A stretch of 64,000 bases of DNA from Labia minor (GCA_963082975.1 OY720344.1:82386053-82450052); one strand, 5' to 3'; numbered from the stretch's first letter, positions 23,216-37,684 are shown. Program-made: numbers and translations. Notes: a model not told the origin generated them from the letters alone.

Positions 23216-24257
23216 ATTTAGCAAAATTTGTATTCTATTAATTATTTGCTAAAAGTACAAATTTAAGAAAAAAATTATTTATTTAAAAAATTAAAGAAAT
23301 AAAGTACTAGTAAGTAGTATTTCTCACAACAATGTTCTTTTTTTTGTTCCACATTACTTGCCATATATCGATCGCCTTACAGTGTGATTGTGCCCTGTTT
23401 AAAATTTGTGCGCGCGAATACCAGAAATAAATGATACTACTATAAAATTAATAAAGAACTTATTTCTGACTCCCAATTTTTTATTCACCTATTGATCACC
23501 TATATTTAAGGGCTCAAGATTGTTAAAGATCCTTTCAACAAGCTATTACTTTTGAAAATCGGTCTAACACAGGCGAAGCTATAGATATTCAAGTTTGATC
23601 AATGTATTATGGAACAAAATCTATGCCACAAATGTGACAACTATTTTGGAACAGATGAAGTTTCGTATAACGAATCTTATATAAATATTTTAATAAATAA
23701 ATTTTATAAAATACGAAGACGAAGTCTATTTATGAAAAATAATACAACCGCCCAAAACGATCCAAAGATTTAAAACCATACATAAATATATATATAGGTA
23801 TATGTTAACTTACGAACGTTAATTGATTATAGGAGGAGGGTGGACATATGTGATTCTCCATTTCCATTTGGTCATATTAATCTTATCTATAAACCTTTCC
23901 AGTATTTTGGCATACCGCAAATCTTTCCTATTGCAAACTTGCCTATTTTGTGGCTTGTCAGATTGGCAAGCTGTTCTCCCACAAATCGCTAACACCCTCT
24001 CTTTCGGTCACTCTCTTGGATAGGAAACTTTACAGGCACACGGCCAAAATCTTTAAATTAGCTTCTCCAACACGCAATGTAATCAGTTTTTGCTTCTGTT
24101 TTCTTTTTCTTTTTTCTCCTCCTCTCTTTCTTCATTCTTCATTCACCACACATACACTTTCAATAAAATTGCTAAATTTAATTAAACTAAATAAATTGAT
24201 TTCTAATTTGAATTTATTCCATTGAAAAAGTATAGCAATTTATTTTGATTTTGAATG

Positions 24258-24300
<43 letters not shown>

Positions 24301-27300
24301 TGAATTGATAAAATAAGTTATAAAAATAAATAAATTTAAGATAGTTCAATTTTTTTTATTGTGCTGGATAATTTATACTGTTATTATTAAAAATCAACTG
24401 TTTCTTGGTAATGAAGAATAGAAAATGTGGTGGGATGAAAAATAGAGTCATATAAAAATTTTGAAGATAATAGGAATTGGACGAAAGTGAAAGTTTTACT
24501 ATAACTAAGAGCTTGAGTTCATTACCATAATACACAGATATAGAGATAAATAGTATAGAATAATAATTATTTGAAAATAATTTGAAAAATTATCTATAAA
24601 TTAAAACAAAAAGTATATATTGTAAGTAAAAATGATTTGTTAGAATATATCTAGGTATGTTGTGTATTTGATAGCTCTTGTTATTATTACTAATTAAGAA
24701 TAACAGATCGAATTAACTGCTTATTGAATAGGCAATATATATTCATTGACAATTGACACAGCGAGGGCAGCTCTTAATTATATCCCCACTCTTCCACTAA
24801 TTCAATAGCAATTAAAAACAATGTTATCAAAGCTCTCGATTGGTTAGAAAATTACGTTACTATCATTGTGAATACCAATCAATTAAATTAAAATGAAATT
24901 TTTCATTAAAATATACTGAAATATTCTTTTAGTTATATTATTTATTAAAGTAATTCTTTAAATAATTAATTAAATTTGTGTCTCCTGTATCCCCTTTGTG
25001 ATGTACTATATTTTGTATAAACAATAGCTCTCCATTTATGAAAATAAATTTTCAATATGCATTTAAAACCTTAATCTTCTTTTTGTTTTCTTCTTGAGTA
25101 TTAATTTAATCACTAAATTAATTGTAACTTAAACGTATTTCGAGATCATAAATACCTTCCTCTCTTGTGTAATAAAAATATTATAATAAAGTTCTTGAAC
25201 CCGGTGTTCTTTTCATAACATGCAATTTGATATTTTTCTCGAGGCTTTCTTCAAAAACAGCATGCTCGTAAAATTATCCGGGAATAGCTTAAAGAGATTA
25301 AGTGGCATAAACTGATGGCAAATGGCCCCTCTCAATGTATCCAAGAGTGTTTCCAACTTAATTAGATCGAACTTCTGTTATTGACTTGTTGAGTGACACT
25401 CTATCAATGACCTAGCGAGAACTTTGAACGGTATTGGCACAAGATAGTTTACAGCTAATCTTTTTCACATTTACTATACATACTAGTATATATATAGAAT
25501 ATAAATATAAAAAGAAAAAGTTATTATATAAAATTAAATTAAATAAAAAAATAAGTTTAGTTTGAAGTTCAAGAGCTTAAAATTAAAATTTATTTACATT
25601 TTAATAAAATTATATTTATTTAAATAAATTAAATTTTAAACTTATTTTCTTATGAGTAATTATTATATTTTTATTAAGTAGTTAACCTTTATTAGTCGGC
25701 AACTTGTTGCACGATTCTCGTTTCATCCCTCCCTCTAGCTCTTCTCCTTATTCCCAAAAGTACAATAATTTCTCTCTTTATAAAGTAAATTTTAATTAAT
25801 GCAAAAAGAAAAATGAAAAGGTTTGTTTTATATTTATAATAAAGAAAATACAAAAAACTAATGAAAAATATTATGGTTAATTTTCAAGGATTTCAAATTT
25901 TATTATTATTCAAATAATAATAAATACTTATAATGATTGTTAATTTGATTTAATTTTTGGAAAATCATACTTATATAATTCGAAGGTTATTTTGAGTTTT
26001 ATTTACCATTAACATGACCTTTTACAATAATATTATATTTAATATTATTTTTAATTTTATTTTGATTGAGTTATAAATACTAGTATAATATTTTTGTGAG
26101 GAAAGAGCATCTAGCAATTACATCTATGTTTTGGTAGAATTTTTTTTTTTTTAAATTTGGAAGGAATCAATAAATGATTCAAGATATTATAATATAAAAT
26201 GGTATTTTAAATATGACAAAGAACATAAACATTTAATAAATGAAAATAAGAAACAAGAATAAATAAATAAAGAGAGAGAAGGAATTCAAATTTCTTTGAA
26301 TGATAAAAAACCCCAATATTGAGAATGAAAGATAAAAAGAGCTTGACACAATCCCCAATGCCAATTACATTCAATTAAACAAAAGAAAAAACGTAAGCCA
26401 AATGTTACCGAAAACAAAACCCCACAGCACAGTCTAAGAACTCCCCTGTCTCAATCTCCATTTCAAGCTTCTTTTATGCTCCACTCTTCCGTAAACCATC
26501 CTAAACAATCCCTGGTGACATTACATCACACAAAGAGTTTGTAGCTGGATTATTTCAATTCCCGTCACACAATGAAATTAAAATGTTATATATATATATA
26601 TATCTATTTTTGTAATTTTTATTTTTATTTTATAACCACAATTTGATATTTGCTCTAGAAAATATATATAATCATTTTTTTTTATTTTTGTTATAAAATT
26701 AATTTTAAAATATTATTATTTCTTTATTTGTTTAATATCAAAATAATAAAATCGGAATCGACCGATTGGAAGGCCATGGATAATATAAAGGTCGAAGTGA
26801 CGTGAAAGAGTTGGGTGAGTTAAGAAGTTAAAAGGAGCATGTTAGGATAGGATAGATGGAGGAATGTGGTTACTGCAGCTAAAAACCTCCCCCTATCGCC
26901 TCACAAAAAGATATTTTGTTATCACAATTGTAGGTATTTGTATTAAAATAATTTACACAGAATGAATTGAAAAGAAAAAAGGAACAAAATAAAATAAAAA
27001 TATATCATAATCTTCTATCTTATATAATCTAATGATATATATATATATATTTCAAGGAATTAAATGGAAAGGGTGTAATCATCAGACAGGTCATAGATGG
27101 GATCTGTGTTGGTATATTTGAAAAGAGCAAAAGATAATTGGACATTTGTACCACTCTTGGTTCAGATGGAAAAGAGTCAGTAGAGGAAGAATTGGAAGGA
27201 GTTGTAGCGGAGATCGGGGAAAAGGGAGAAAAGGGGACTTGAACAAGATAAAAGTACTTGGTATCATTCGTTCAAAATGTCTTAAAACGTGCCTAACGAT

Positions 27301-27610
27301 TCGTTGCCAGACACTAGGAAAATTATCTACATTTTAATGTATGCATGCAAATAGTATTATATTTCATAAGGAGAATAAGAAAGTGACAAGAGAACAGTGA
27401 ATGATAACGTTTAACAGAAATAATAATTAAAGATGGATATTTTTAGCCAATAATACATGTCAAGTTTACATCTGCCGGAGGGAGATTAAATAAAACTGAT
27501 AGTTATTATATATAATTGAGAAATAATGTCATTTTTAGTTATAATCTATCATTCTATGTTTGTTAAAATATGAATTTCTTAAAAATAGATAATTTCAAAA
27601 TTTCTATCAT
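23216..27610. other. Long gene-poor AT-rich stretch with ordinary-composition islands
   Basis: No supported gene. A long TA run lies at 24259-24295, and shorter ones at about 26587-26603 and 27034-27051. Islands at 23340-23660, 23820-24130, 24720-24850, 25195-25460, 26380-26570, 26755-26920 and 27060-27340 are non-repetitive within the window and lack convincing frames. They are candidates for old regulatory or intronic DNA, but nothing proves this. Confidence 0.45.
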
Positions 27611-28115
27611 TTTTTACCGACACACCAAATTTCACATGTGAAGATTTTTACATCTCTCCACGAATCATGCATTTTCTTAACCGAAAAAAAGTATTTTAAC
27701 ATTATGCCTGTCCGTCCGTCCGTCTGTCTGTCCGTCCGTCTGTCAGCCTGTGTGTCCGTATAGACTTGTACAGCTTGAACGGCTCGATAGATTTTGATAA
27801 AATTTGGTATATTTACTTAATACTTAATGCATCAGTAAGTTGAATTCATCAGTTTTTGGTGTAACTGGTAGTAGCAGTTTACAAAGTATTAATTTAATAT
27901 CTATTGTCCCAAAATATTTCACTTGAAATATAGTAGTAATTAATAATTGATTAATTAAACTAAAAATAAAAACTAATGTAATATAATTTAGTTATTTTAA
28001 TTCAAAATTTTAAAAATATTTTTGTTTAATACTTTATATATGTATATATATAATGTTGTATGGAAATTAATTTATTTCAAATCGTCGGTCAGTTCTGTGC
28101 CTGGCCACAGCTCAT
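27611..28115 (-). repeat. Repeat family B, copy 4 (inverted)
   Basis: The plus strand runs from TTTTTTACCGACACACCAAA to CTGTGCCTGGCCACAGCTC. It includes GTCCGTCCGTCCGTCTGTC, the inverse of the GACGGACAG tract, and AGCTTGAACGGCTCGATAG. The left ACCGACCGACGA copy is decayed. It lacks the CRE-containing segment, like copy 1. Confidence 0.85.
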
Positions 28116-29691
28116 TTTTTTTTTGTTTACTTTAATAAGTCTTTTTTAAATATTTATAATTGTTCGTTATAATTCTTTGCTTCACTTTTTATTTATTAAT
28201 TCAAAAGACAATTCTATTATGTTTTAAAAGTGAATAATTCATTTTTTTTATTTACAATTAACGTGAGTTGAATTAAGTTATATATATATATATATATTGT
28301 AACCATTTAATTATTGGTAGTTAATATTAAATCATAAATTAAAAAGAAAAATACAGACATATTTTTTCAATATTCCTCTATATAATTTTAATTGAATTAT
28401 TATCAACTTTTAGTAAAAGTTGTCCATTTCAAGTTAAAATAACAAGTTTTTGATTTAATTATCATTTCAAAAGAGTATTTTATCCCCACTCACCATCTAA
28501 TTGTAAACCATTTTTGAACAGGATTACAGTTGGAAAGAGATGGGGATTGTTATTTGGAGGTAGTGGTGATGGTGGTGGGGAAGGGGTTTGGGTGGAAATT
28601 AATTACGAGCATCGCTACTTCGAATGGTTTTCTGTTCCCAATTGAATCAACGTGGCGGACTTGATGAAACACTATTCACTATTTGACAATCATAATTGAG
28701 TTGTTCGAATGACCGAGCTCTTGTGAATAAATCAGCGGCCGCTTTTGTATTTGAAATCGAGTCAACGCCATTGCTCTATAGTCGGATCCCATTCCATTTT
28801 CTGCATCTTATTTATTGTCTCCAGCCCCGGAAATGAGCATCAATTCCGTCTAATAAAAGGTAGCTACCATCCACCTGCGGGAGACACGCAAGAAAAGCCT
28901 TTCATTCATTTCAATTCATTTCATTTCATTATTAGTTAATAAATAGAAAGTCCTCGTTGAGATTAATCAAATAAAAATTGGATTTTAGGGCTGGTCAAAT
29001 ATACAACACCCAACACTCTTTTGTTTTACATTTGCTGATAAATTGACTTTTTTTTAAATTAATTCAATATTGATTTGCTTTTTTTTAAAAAAAAATCATC
29101 AAATACTTTCAAATGATTAATTAACATGAAAAGAACTGAAATTCAATTACAAATTATTTTATTAACCACTGCGAGAGTAAATATAACATGTAAAATAAAA
29201 ACATTATAATAAAAATTTTCTAGAAATTGAAGATCATGATGTATATTTAAATATAAATTTTGGATATTAAAAAATTAAATTTATTCATAAATCTATCTCT
29301 CTGTCACCACTCAATACACATTCTTCCAACCACTCTGTAAGACATCCATCCATTCGATTTCTATCCACTTCCAATTCCATAAAAAGCTATACTCTCCCTG
29401 ATTTAGATTTATTTATTTTAATATCAATTTATTTTTATATAATTTTTATAAGTTTTTTCTTTTATATATATTTTTTGGTATATTTATATACAAACACGTG
29501 GTCAGATTGTTTTGTAGCTAAGTTGACTATGCAAAAGGGTCACATCCAATCACCTTGCTGCTTTTAGTTGATGTTGGCTGATGGCTGCTTCTCTTGGCTT
29601 TTGATGATTTGATCACTTCCACTTGCTTGTAGGACTCGCAGTTGTTCATAAGCTTTGACTTTTTTAGCTGTGAATTCGCCATTTTTTACCG
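28116..29691. other. AT-rich stretch with a unique island
   Basis: No supported gene. The island at 28490-28930 has ordinary GC content, a GGTGATGGTGGTGG tract, a NotI-type GCGGCCGC at about 28736-28743 and a TTCAT-rich simple repeat at its right end. A 64-codon frame at 28745-28939 is unconvincing. Island status as enhancer or exon is open. Confidence 0.4.
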
Positions 29692-29856
29692 ACCGACGAT
29701 AGTAAGGGAGGTATTGATTTCACACCAAATTTCACATCCATATCTGTTTTTTTTACATTAATAGATATATTAAAATTATTTGAAATTGTTTCTGTAGCTG
29801 GAAATTAATTTATTTCAAACCGTAGGTCGGTTCAGACCTGGCCACAGGTCAACTTA
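29692..29856 (-). repeat. Repeat family B, copy 5 (internally deleted)
   Basis: Both ends are present (TTTTTTACCGACCGACGATA and CAGACCTGGCCACAGGTC), but the middle including the CRE words and GACGGACAG tract is missing, leaving about 165 bp. Retention of both termini with loss of the centre suggests that only the ends are needed for mobility. Confidence 0.85.
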
Positions 29857-32800
29857 TTTAGATTTGTTGTTGACCACGTGCATTGTAAACTGTGTTGAGT
29901 TATTATTATTGTTATTTTTTTTGTAAACTTGTTTTGTATTAGCTGAGCAATAACTAGCATTTATTCTTAAAATAATTTATCTAATTTAAAATCAAAAATA
30001 AATTGGTGAGAAAACTACATCTTATTTTCATTAATACATAATATAATTAATGAATATAATCAAATTTATTCAAATGAAAAATAAAATTATTTTAAATCAT
30101 GTTATAAATTCAATAGATGAATTATTTCTATGATAATCTTCCCTTTATGTTTCTAGAAAAGACAAGAAGGGAACCAGAGTGATTGAACTCTTCACTTAGT
30201 TCATCATTCCGTAAAGGAATTCTCATGGGGAAAATAATTAAATAAAATTAGAGATAAAATTTACTAAGACAAATAATATGGCTTTAATTTAGTGACAATA
30301 ACTAAAGGAGGTTTCATTACCTATATGTAAAAAATATATTTTATTTCACAGTATAGATGCATTATTATTCTTTAAAAAAATAAATTTTAAAAATCCATTA
30401 AAAAAGGAAATATAATCTAATCAAACTTAATTGGATGAAAATTATGTAAATTTTAGAAAAAGATATATTTGTATGGTGTTTTATGTTTCAAAAAAAGATA
30501 ATTGAATTTCCTTGTTTTTAGGTAGAAAATATTTTCCTGGAATGATGCAACCACTCATATATGACTTGATCATAATCGAAACGGGGATTCACATTTCAAG
30601 CTTTACTTTGATATCAGGGCTGAATTAGTGTGATAAATTATTAATATATATGTATATACAGGATGGGCCAGTCAAACCGCACGATTCGAAGTATTAAAAA
30701 CACACAAACAGAAATAGTTTTTTAGTCATATATTAAATCTTAAGAATATAAATGAAAATTTTAATTCAAATAGAAAAAAATGAGTTATGTCTTTATCTTA
30801 CTCGCTGGGATAATGAGTAATTAAAGATAGTGTCTACGCATAGCTTCAACATTTTAAATTTGCCACCCCTTTCTTCATAATTTTTAATTTAAAAAAAAAT
30901 AAAGGGATAATAATAAATTTGTATTATATATATATTATTAATATATATTTATGTGAATAAAATATCAAAATGAAATAGAATTTAATTGTTATAATTGTTT
31001 AAGATAAAAATGCAAAGGGAATTTTCCGAGGTTGGCATTTCCACTCCCCACTCTCTATTTTTTGAATTTCACTTCAGCCCTCGACTTGCAATTCTCTACC
31101 TCATTCGATCAGGGTCCGCACATCATTATACAACGTTTGAGCCTCCTGCTCTTGGAGAAATTGCGGATTATTCTGTTGCTGAAATTCACACGCTGGTATT
31201 CATCTTATGTCACTTCTCAGTTTTTCTTTAATTATCCATTGATTTCATTCATCAAGCCTTTTAATTTTGAGTTTATTTCGGTTCTCGTCATCGGAAAGTT
31301 CCTTTTGCATAAACCGTAATAACCAATAATTATTTTATATCATTTATATTTTCTTTTTATTTAACTTTAATTATATTAAATATATTTTATCTTAAAATTA
31401 AAACATTTAATTGCCTTTTATTTTCTTTCAATAACCTTTCTTACAATTCGATTAAAAAATTTTTATTTATTCATTTTGAACGAATTATTTTTGTATCTTT
31501 AGCCGGGTACCTTCCAATCTTCCTTTCCAAGTCCGATTAGTCCTTATCCAATCCTCATTACACTTATTTTGCATATTTTTTATAAATATTGCTGGCGACA
31601 CACACGGTCAACCCCCTTTTATCATATATCATTTATTCCTTACCTTTAATTCATTTTCACCACTATTTTTCCCATACCATTTATTAAAACTAGGCGAAAG
31701 CTATCCTCGCCCCTCCATATAGAATACAAGGCAATATTTAATCAAAGAAAGAAAAAATATGTTTATTTGTGAACTAGTTACAATCAATAAAATGGCCGAA
31801 ATGGAAAATGGTGCCTCAGTCCATTACTATACTATATCATATCTGAACTCTAACTGAACTGCCTCAACGTCAGCTTATTTATATTAATTTAAATTAAGAG
31901 GTAGGTGATGGAGAGGGGTCAGTTTCAAGGGCGTGAACACATGTGAGGAAAATTACCTTCTTTCCAAAAGGTCAAGTGTAATAGTCTATGAAATGTGAAT
32001 TATTAATTGTTTCAATACAGGTAATGCATTGTCAATGTCACCTTTCCAAGAACCGTTTGATTGAGAGGATCCTTGGATCGGCTTGACAATTCAAATAGAC
32101 CTAAGTTTTTGAAATCGAATTTTAAGACTAAAGATTGATTGACAGTTTATGAGTTATGCCAATTTGTATTACACTTATTCTAATTGTTAAACACTTTCGA
32201 GATAATATGTAAATGGAGCGTGCAGACAGAACTTTCAAATCCTGTACCGCGTTGTTGGACAAGTTTCAACAACCTTCGATTTGAGATAGATATTATTTGA
32301 AAAAAGTTATATTTAAATAATAAAAACCTATCTACTGAAAATATATATTTTAAAAAAATTATTACAATTTCATAAATAAGTTTCAAAATAACTAATAAAA
32401 TTTTAAGATTTGTTCAAGAAGAGAAGAACTTGAAAAGAAGGATGGTATTTATAAAAGACCAGTTAACATGAACAGAAAGAGAAAAAATCCAGTAGTAGCG
32501 GAATGAACATTGAAGAGTGCATTAGTCGGTGGAGAGGACCCCATGGGCAAGCACACATCGTCCCCCATAACACCACTCAAGTATACAAGGGTGTTTTTTT
32601 TAGTGGCAAGTGATTGAGGACAATTTACCAACACGAATAAACTTTATCTAACAATTTAACACGAAAAAAGTGGCAAGGAAAAGGAAACAACATCTTCACC
32701 TCCCCAGGAGGCGATAAATAAAATATATTCTTTTAGGGGAACCTCTCTCGCTTTCGATTATTTCGGATTTTTTTTTATTTATTTATTTTTTTTTTTTGTA

Positions 32801-34311
32801 TATGTATAAATTTTAGGTATATTCTTTCAATCAATACTTTTTGAAATCTGAAAAATCTTTGAGATAAAAGGGGGAGAGTTGGGTGGTCCAGCGATAAAGA
32901 GAAAATTCATTTCTTGATAACTAATTGATTAGTAGGGCAGTATATTTGTATTTATAAAATAACATTAGAATTGTAGTTATGTTTGTTAAGGAGCATGTAT
33001 TAAAAGAAAAGTATAATAATTACTAGATAAATCATTAAAAACTGTATATTAATAACGAATACAGTATTACTTCAGCAGTGTAGTACACTTGGTAGTTATA
33101 AATAAACTCATAATATTCAAAATTTAATAATTAACATTGTTATTGATGCAACTTCGTCACAAGAGTGGAAGGTTTTTATTAACTAGAATGTTTTTTCTTT
33201 AATGGTTCACTACTTCACTACTTGGCAAAATGAAAACAGGCTGGATATCATTCTTAAGCAATTGAAGTAATGGCAACTGTTATTTTAATATATTTTTTTC
33301 AATAAAAAACAGAGAATATGAAATAAGATTATGCATTTCCCAGCTTAAGGTTCGATCTAAGATAGCGAGTGCTCTTCCATGAAGATTAAGAAATAAAAAT
33401 TGGCGCCAAAACATTGTTTGTGAGGATAACTGTGTTTTTGAGCATGCTTAACACTAATGAGAACCTGCATAAATAAGTGCGTAAATCTTTCCAAGAGTAT
33501 TTATAATCAAAGAACCCAGGTCATTTTTATTAAAAATTCTCTATTATTAAATTTTGCTTCCATTGCATGGTTTTCTTTTATTGTTTTCAAAGGCTATGAT
33601 CTAACAAAGTTCCAATTGCAATCCTCATATATTACTACATATTTTTTTCATTTCTTTTTATTATTTTTTATTTTTATCTATGATTTTTTTTATTTGTTAT
33701 TTAGTAAAAGTAATATACAACAATTTTGATACAAATAATGTTAATAAACAATACAGACATTGTTTTGATGTAATATTATATTTATTGATCTTTCTCAAAA
33801 ATAGTATGACAAGTAATTATTAACATTTTTATAAATATTGTAATTTTTCATTTATTGATCCAAAATTGTGCTTTTGTATGTCTATCTCCCAAAAGGAATG
33901 TTTTTATATTTATTTCTTTCATGAGAGTGGAGACCTCCCCTTTAAGAGCAACTCTTTTGCTGAGTAAAGCGCTATAGCCGAAAAGCAAACAATAACCTAA
34001 CACAGAAAAAAAATAAAAATAATAATAATAATAATATTAATAAAAATAAAAATAAAACAACCATGCTACGATCAAGTAAAAAAAAAAAGATAAAAATGCG
34101 CGAACTTTTTTTTAATTTTATTGTTATTTGAAAAGGGAAATTGTTTGAGTTATATTTTAGCATTAAACAATATACACTAATTGAAAAACACAGATTGAAA
34201 TAAATGAATTCGTAATAAAATATTAACAATTATTTTTACTTTAGTATACTACTTATTATGTAGTTAGAACGGCTATATTTCTATATATGAATATACCCGT
34301 ATAAATAAATA
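29857..34311. other. Long AT-rich stretch with scattered islands
   Basis: No supported gene. At 30659-30690 the sequence ACAGGATGGGCCAGTCAAAC resembles one terminus of a Tc1/IS630-type element, but no inverse partner was found. Islands at 30990-31310, 31790-32110 and 32450-32710 are unassigned. Overlapping short frames at 30995-31319 on two frames are not supported as genes. Confidence 0.45.
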
Positions 34312-34587
34312 AGTTGACCTGTGGCCAGGTCCGAACCGACCGACGGTTTGAAGTAAATTAATTTCCAGCTACAGAAACAATTTCAAATAATTTTAATATA
34401 TCTATTAATGTAATAAAAAACAGATATGGATATAACATAAATATTTTTAATTTTATTTATAATATATATGTAAGACCAGGCTGTGACGTCATGAATGGGT
34501 GGATGACGTCATATAATTTTAAATTAAGAAAATACTAATAAAGATGATTTTTCTAGAGGATAAAACCAATACAAAGTGCATGATTAT
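34312..34587 (+). repeat. Repeat family B, copy 6 (3' truncated)
   Basis: It starts TTGACCTGTGGCCAGGTCCG and carries the palindromic CRE pair TGACGTCATGAATGGGTGGA followed by TGACGTCAT (about 34484-34512). It breaks off at AAAGTGCATGATT, where copy 3 continues into its 3' half. Confidence 0.88.
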
Positions 34588-35134
34588 TCTTTATGTTGAC
34601 AGCATAGAGGTGGGCCTAGAATACTTTCAATCTTAAACATATTTGTTAACATAATTGATTTGCATGATTCTCCAAGTGGTTGAACAAAGAAACTCTGAGC
34701 TTAGGAAGATACAACAATGAAATATTTAAATATTCAATGTAAAGTTTGTAAAAAATTATATTAATTTACAATGTTAATTCATTTTTTTTTATTGAGATAC
34801 GTATAATGATTAATTGTTTTAGAAATTGTTTTTTGAAAAAATTTATTAATAAATTTATGAAAATATAACTTTAGAATAAGATTTTTTCCAAATTTTAAAA
34901 AAGATTAAACTTTTATATCAAATCCTTCTCTTCAAACAAACATAGCATTGCAATTAATATAGCAGAGATTGTTTCCTTATATCTTGAATCCTAAAGAAAT
35001 TGGCCTGGCTTAAAAAATGTTTTTTTAACATGATCTTAATACTTTTTATATAAACATGATTCTTTATGTTGACAGGCAAAAAAATAAATATCTAGTATAT
35101 TATAAATCAGTTTGTTTAAATAAACATAATCGTT

Positions 35135-35176
<42 letters not shown>

Positions 35177-37345
35177 CTAATAATTTTCTCAATCTGTTTT
35201 TTTTTTAATATACATATTTCCCAATTTTGACATTATTGTCAATGTAACTGAATGGTTCATTGTGGTTAACCGCCTGGTTATTGTTCTACCTATCCTTCGT
35301 ATCTCTGTTTTAAAGCCGATTAAACAATTTTGATTTTATTCACTGATTAACACTTTCATTGTGCAATATTTGTCTACAAAAAAAAAATATTATATCATAA
35401 AAATGTTACCACTCTTTCATAGCTGAATAAAATGTAACATAGATATTAAACATTTTGTTTTGTTTTTTCTCAGAAAACTATTCATTTATGTGAGTGTGTT
35501 AATATATGTAGATTATATAGATCAACTTAAAAATATAACAATAATTTTGTTCAAATTGGAATTATAAAAGGTCAATAAATTCAAAAGGAAAAAAATATTT
35601 TTTTTTAAATCAGTTTTCTTTAATATTTAGTAGTTTAATTAATTTATTTAATTTTATTTTATGTACTGTTGTGTTTTTGATTTGTCTTTTACTCACAATT
35701 TTATGATATTTTTTATTCCATATTAGGAATATATAAAAAATGATTTGGTCATAGATTAGATTTATGATTCAAATCCTATTAACATTCACACAAATACAAT
35801 ACTAATAATATATGAATATAAACGATAAAATATATGTATGAAGCAGAATTAATAGAGTGGGGGGGGGAACTCTTGGGGAATATATTCCGGTGAATACAAT
35901 GAAAAAAATATTTATACAAATGAACAAAGGCCTATCATATACAGATAAACAAATTCACCCACTTGTGTTAAAAATAAAATTCATCTAAAGAAATAAAAAT
36001 ATTTTAAATCCCACAGTATATAGATTTATAGATAATAAATCTTATCTATTAATTTTAAAACGTTTAATGAAGTAAAATAAATAAAATTAAAAGTTTTAAT
36101 TTTTAATGTTTATTATTGATTATATTAATATAATAATTAAATAAATAAAATCAGAAAATATATAATTTAAATTTTTAATATTTATAATATAATATATAAA
36201 TAGATAGTATAATATACAAAAATTGTTTATTCGGTAATTATTCAGGTAAACTCATTTTCAAGGATTTGGATAATACTTTACCAGAGTGAGTTCCTTTTGG
36301 AATTCCAAATAAACTTTTCTTATGAAATTATTCCCGGCATCTTCTAGTTTTCGAGATAAAAATTATTAAAGTAAAGATTTTTTAAGTTTGACAGATTAGT
36401 TATGGACGTCGAAATGTGCCATTATGTAATGTTTTATTGACTAATTCACTAATTTTATCGATGCATCGCCTGGCCAGCACTATAACCATTAAGCTACCAT
36501 TATGGTATAATTGGTAATTTTAAATTAGTAAAAATACATACTCTCTCTTCAAAATAATAATCATAATAAATTTTACATAATAAAAATCTAAATCAATTTG
36601 TTTTCAATATATTTATTATTCATAGTTAGAATAATTAAATAAGAGGGAAAAAAGAAGAAAAAAGTAAAAATTTGCTTTGTAATTTTAAGTATCCTTGTCG
36701 CCAAAACAGATCGAACGAAATGTTATCTTTGTAACTAGATCAAAAATTTATTAACTACATTTAATTTTAATTAGATTTCTTTGCAAAGATTGATTAAATT
36801 ACATTAAAGTTCATTGATTCACCCATTTTTTTTCCTCTTCCCTCACCCCCTCTCGCCTCCTCTCTCCGTCTTCTCTACATTGCGTTTGAACTTTGGACCG
36901 AGAATAAAAAGACTTGAAGCAATGCAAATGATAATCCCTAATGAAGTCGATAAGAAATTCCAACAAATTTTCTGCAAGTTGCCCTTAAAACTTTTCCCTT
37001 TGTTCACTTTGCATTGGATTAAATTACATATAAAAAAATATATCACATTTCTCTCTGACTCTTTGGATTTGGCAGTCGGTAATTAATCACGACGCGGGTT
37101 TCATAGAATTATTCGTGATTTGTTTTGTATGCAAAAACTGTTTTTAGATTTTGATCACGTTGATTTCTTCTTCTTTATTTCAGTTACTCATAGAACAAAC
37201 TCATTTCGAATTAGCTTAGATTCTATATAAAATGAATACTAGATAAAATTATTATTCAATTTTAAGTTTTTTTTTAATATAAAACGATTTATTAAACATA
37301 ATTATTTATGAAATAATTTTGATAATAATAAATTACAATTAAACA
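34588..37345. other. AT-rich stretch with a 39-bp poly-A
   Basis: No supported gene. A run of 39 A residues lies at 35136-35174; no element body of clear identity precedes it, so a retrotransposed tail is only one option. A G-run lies at about 35861-35868. The island 36800-37120 has frames on both strands (90 and 67 codons) without domains. Confidence 0.5.
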
Positions 37346-37363
37346 TTTTATTGTTTATATATA

Positions 37364-37630
37364 AGGCGCCACAGGGTGTGATGGTTAGCGTCGCTGACTC
37401 ACCTTCTCGTGGTCCCGGGTTCAAGTCCAAGGGCAAGGGAATTTCTCTAGCTGGGATCTATGCGTCGGAGTCAACCCAGCCTCCAAGATCAACATTGGGA
37501 AGCTACTTGATAAAAAAGTAGCGCCTCCGATCAAGATAATCAAGGTAAAGGTTGATAGGACACTTTCTACTGATCATAGGACACTTAGTTGATATAACCG
37601 ACTTGATAGGCGTTGTCCTTGCGTAGATTT
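37364..37630 (+). mobile_element. tRNA-derived SINE (family D), copy 2, with 18-bp TSD
   Basis: A head with A-box-like GATGGTTAGCGTCGCTGAC and B box GGTTCAAGTCC (about 37409-37419) is followed by a tRNA-unrelated body. It ends CCTTGCGTAGA plus T residues. The 18-bp duplication TTTTATTGTTTATATATA (37346-37363 and 37631-37648) shows target-primed insertion by a LINE's machinery. It is transcribable by pol III in principle. The downstream TA run grew from, or next to, the duplicated target. Confidence 0.9.
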
Positions 37631-37637
37631 TTTTATT

Positions 37638-37641
<4 letters not shown>

Positions 37642-37682
<41 letters not shown>
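37642..37682. repeat. TA dinucleotide microsatellite
   Basis: An uninterrupted TA run of about 40 bp between the SINE and a mariner-type element; the latter targets TA. Confidence 0.9.

Positions 37683-37684
<2 letters not shown>

Noticed and set aside
30657-30700. Possible Tc1/IS630 terminus ACAGGATGGGCCAGTC
   Set aside because: Only one end was found; without an inverse partner or TA-flanked second end I do not call an element.
35136-35174. 39-bp poly-A as the tail of a retrogene
   Set aside because: No open frame or target duplication precedes it. AT-rich slippage is an adequate explanation.
36814-37086. 90-codon plus frame with a hydrophobic start
   Set aside because: The start is a T/C-rich low-complexity tract and the opposite strand is open too; no domain.
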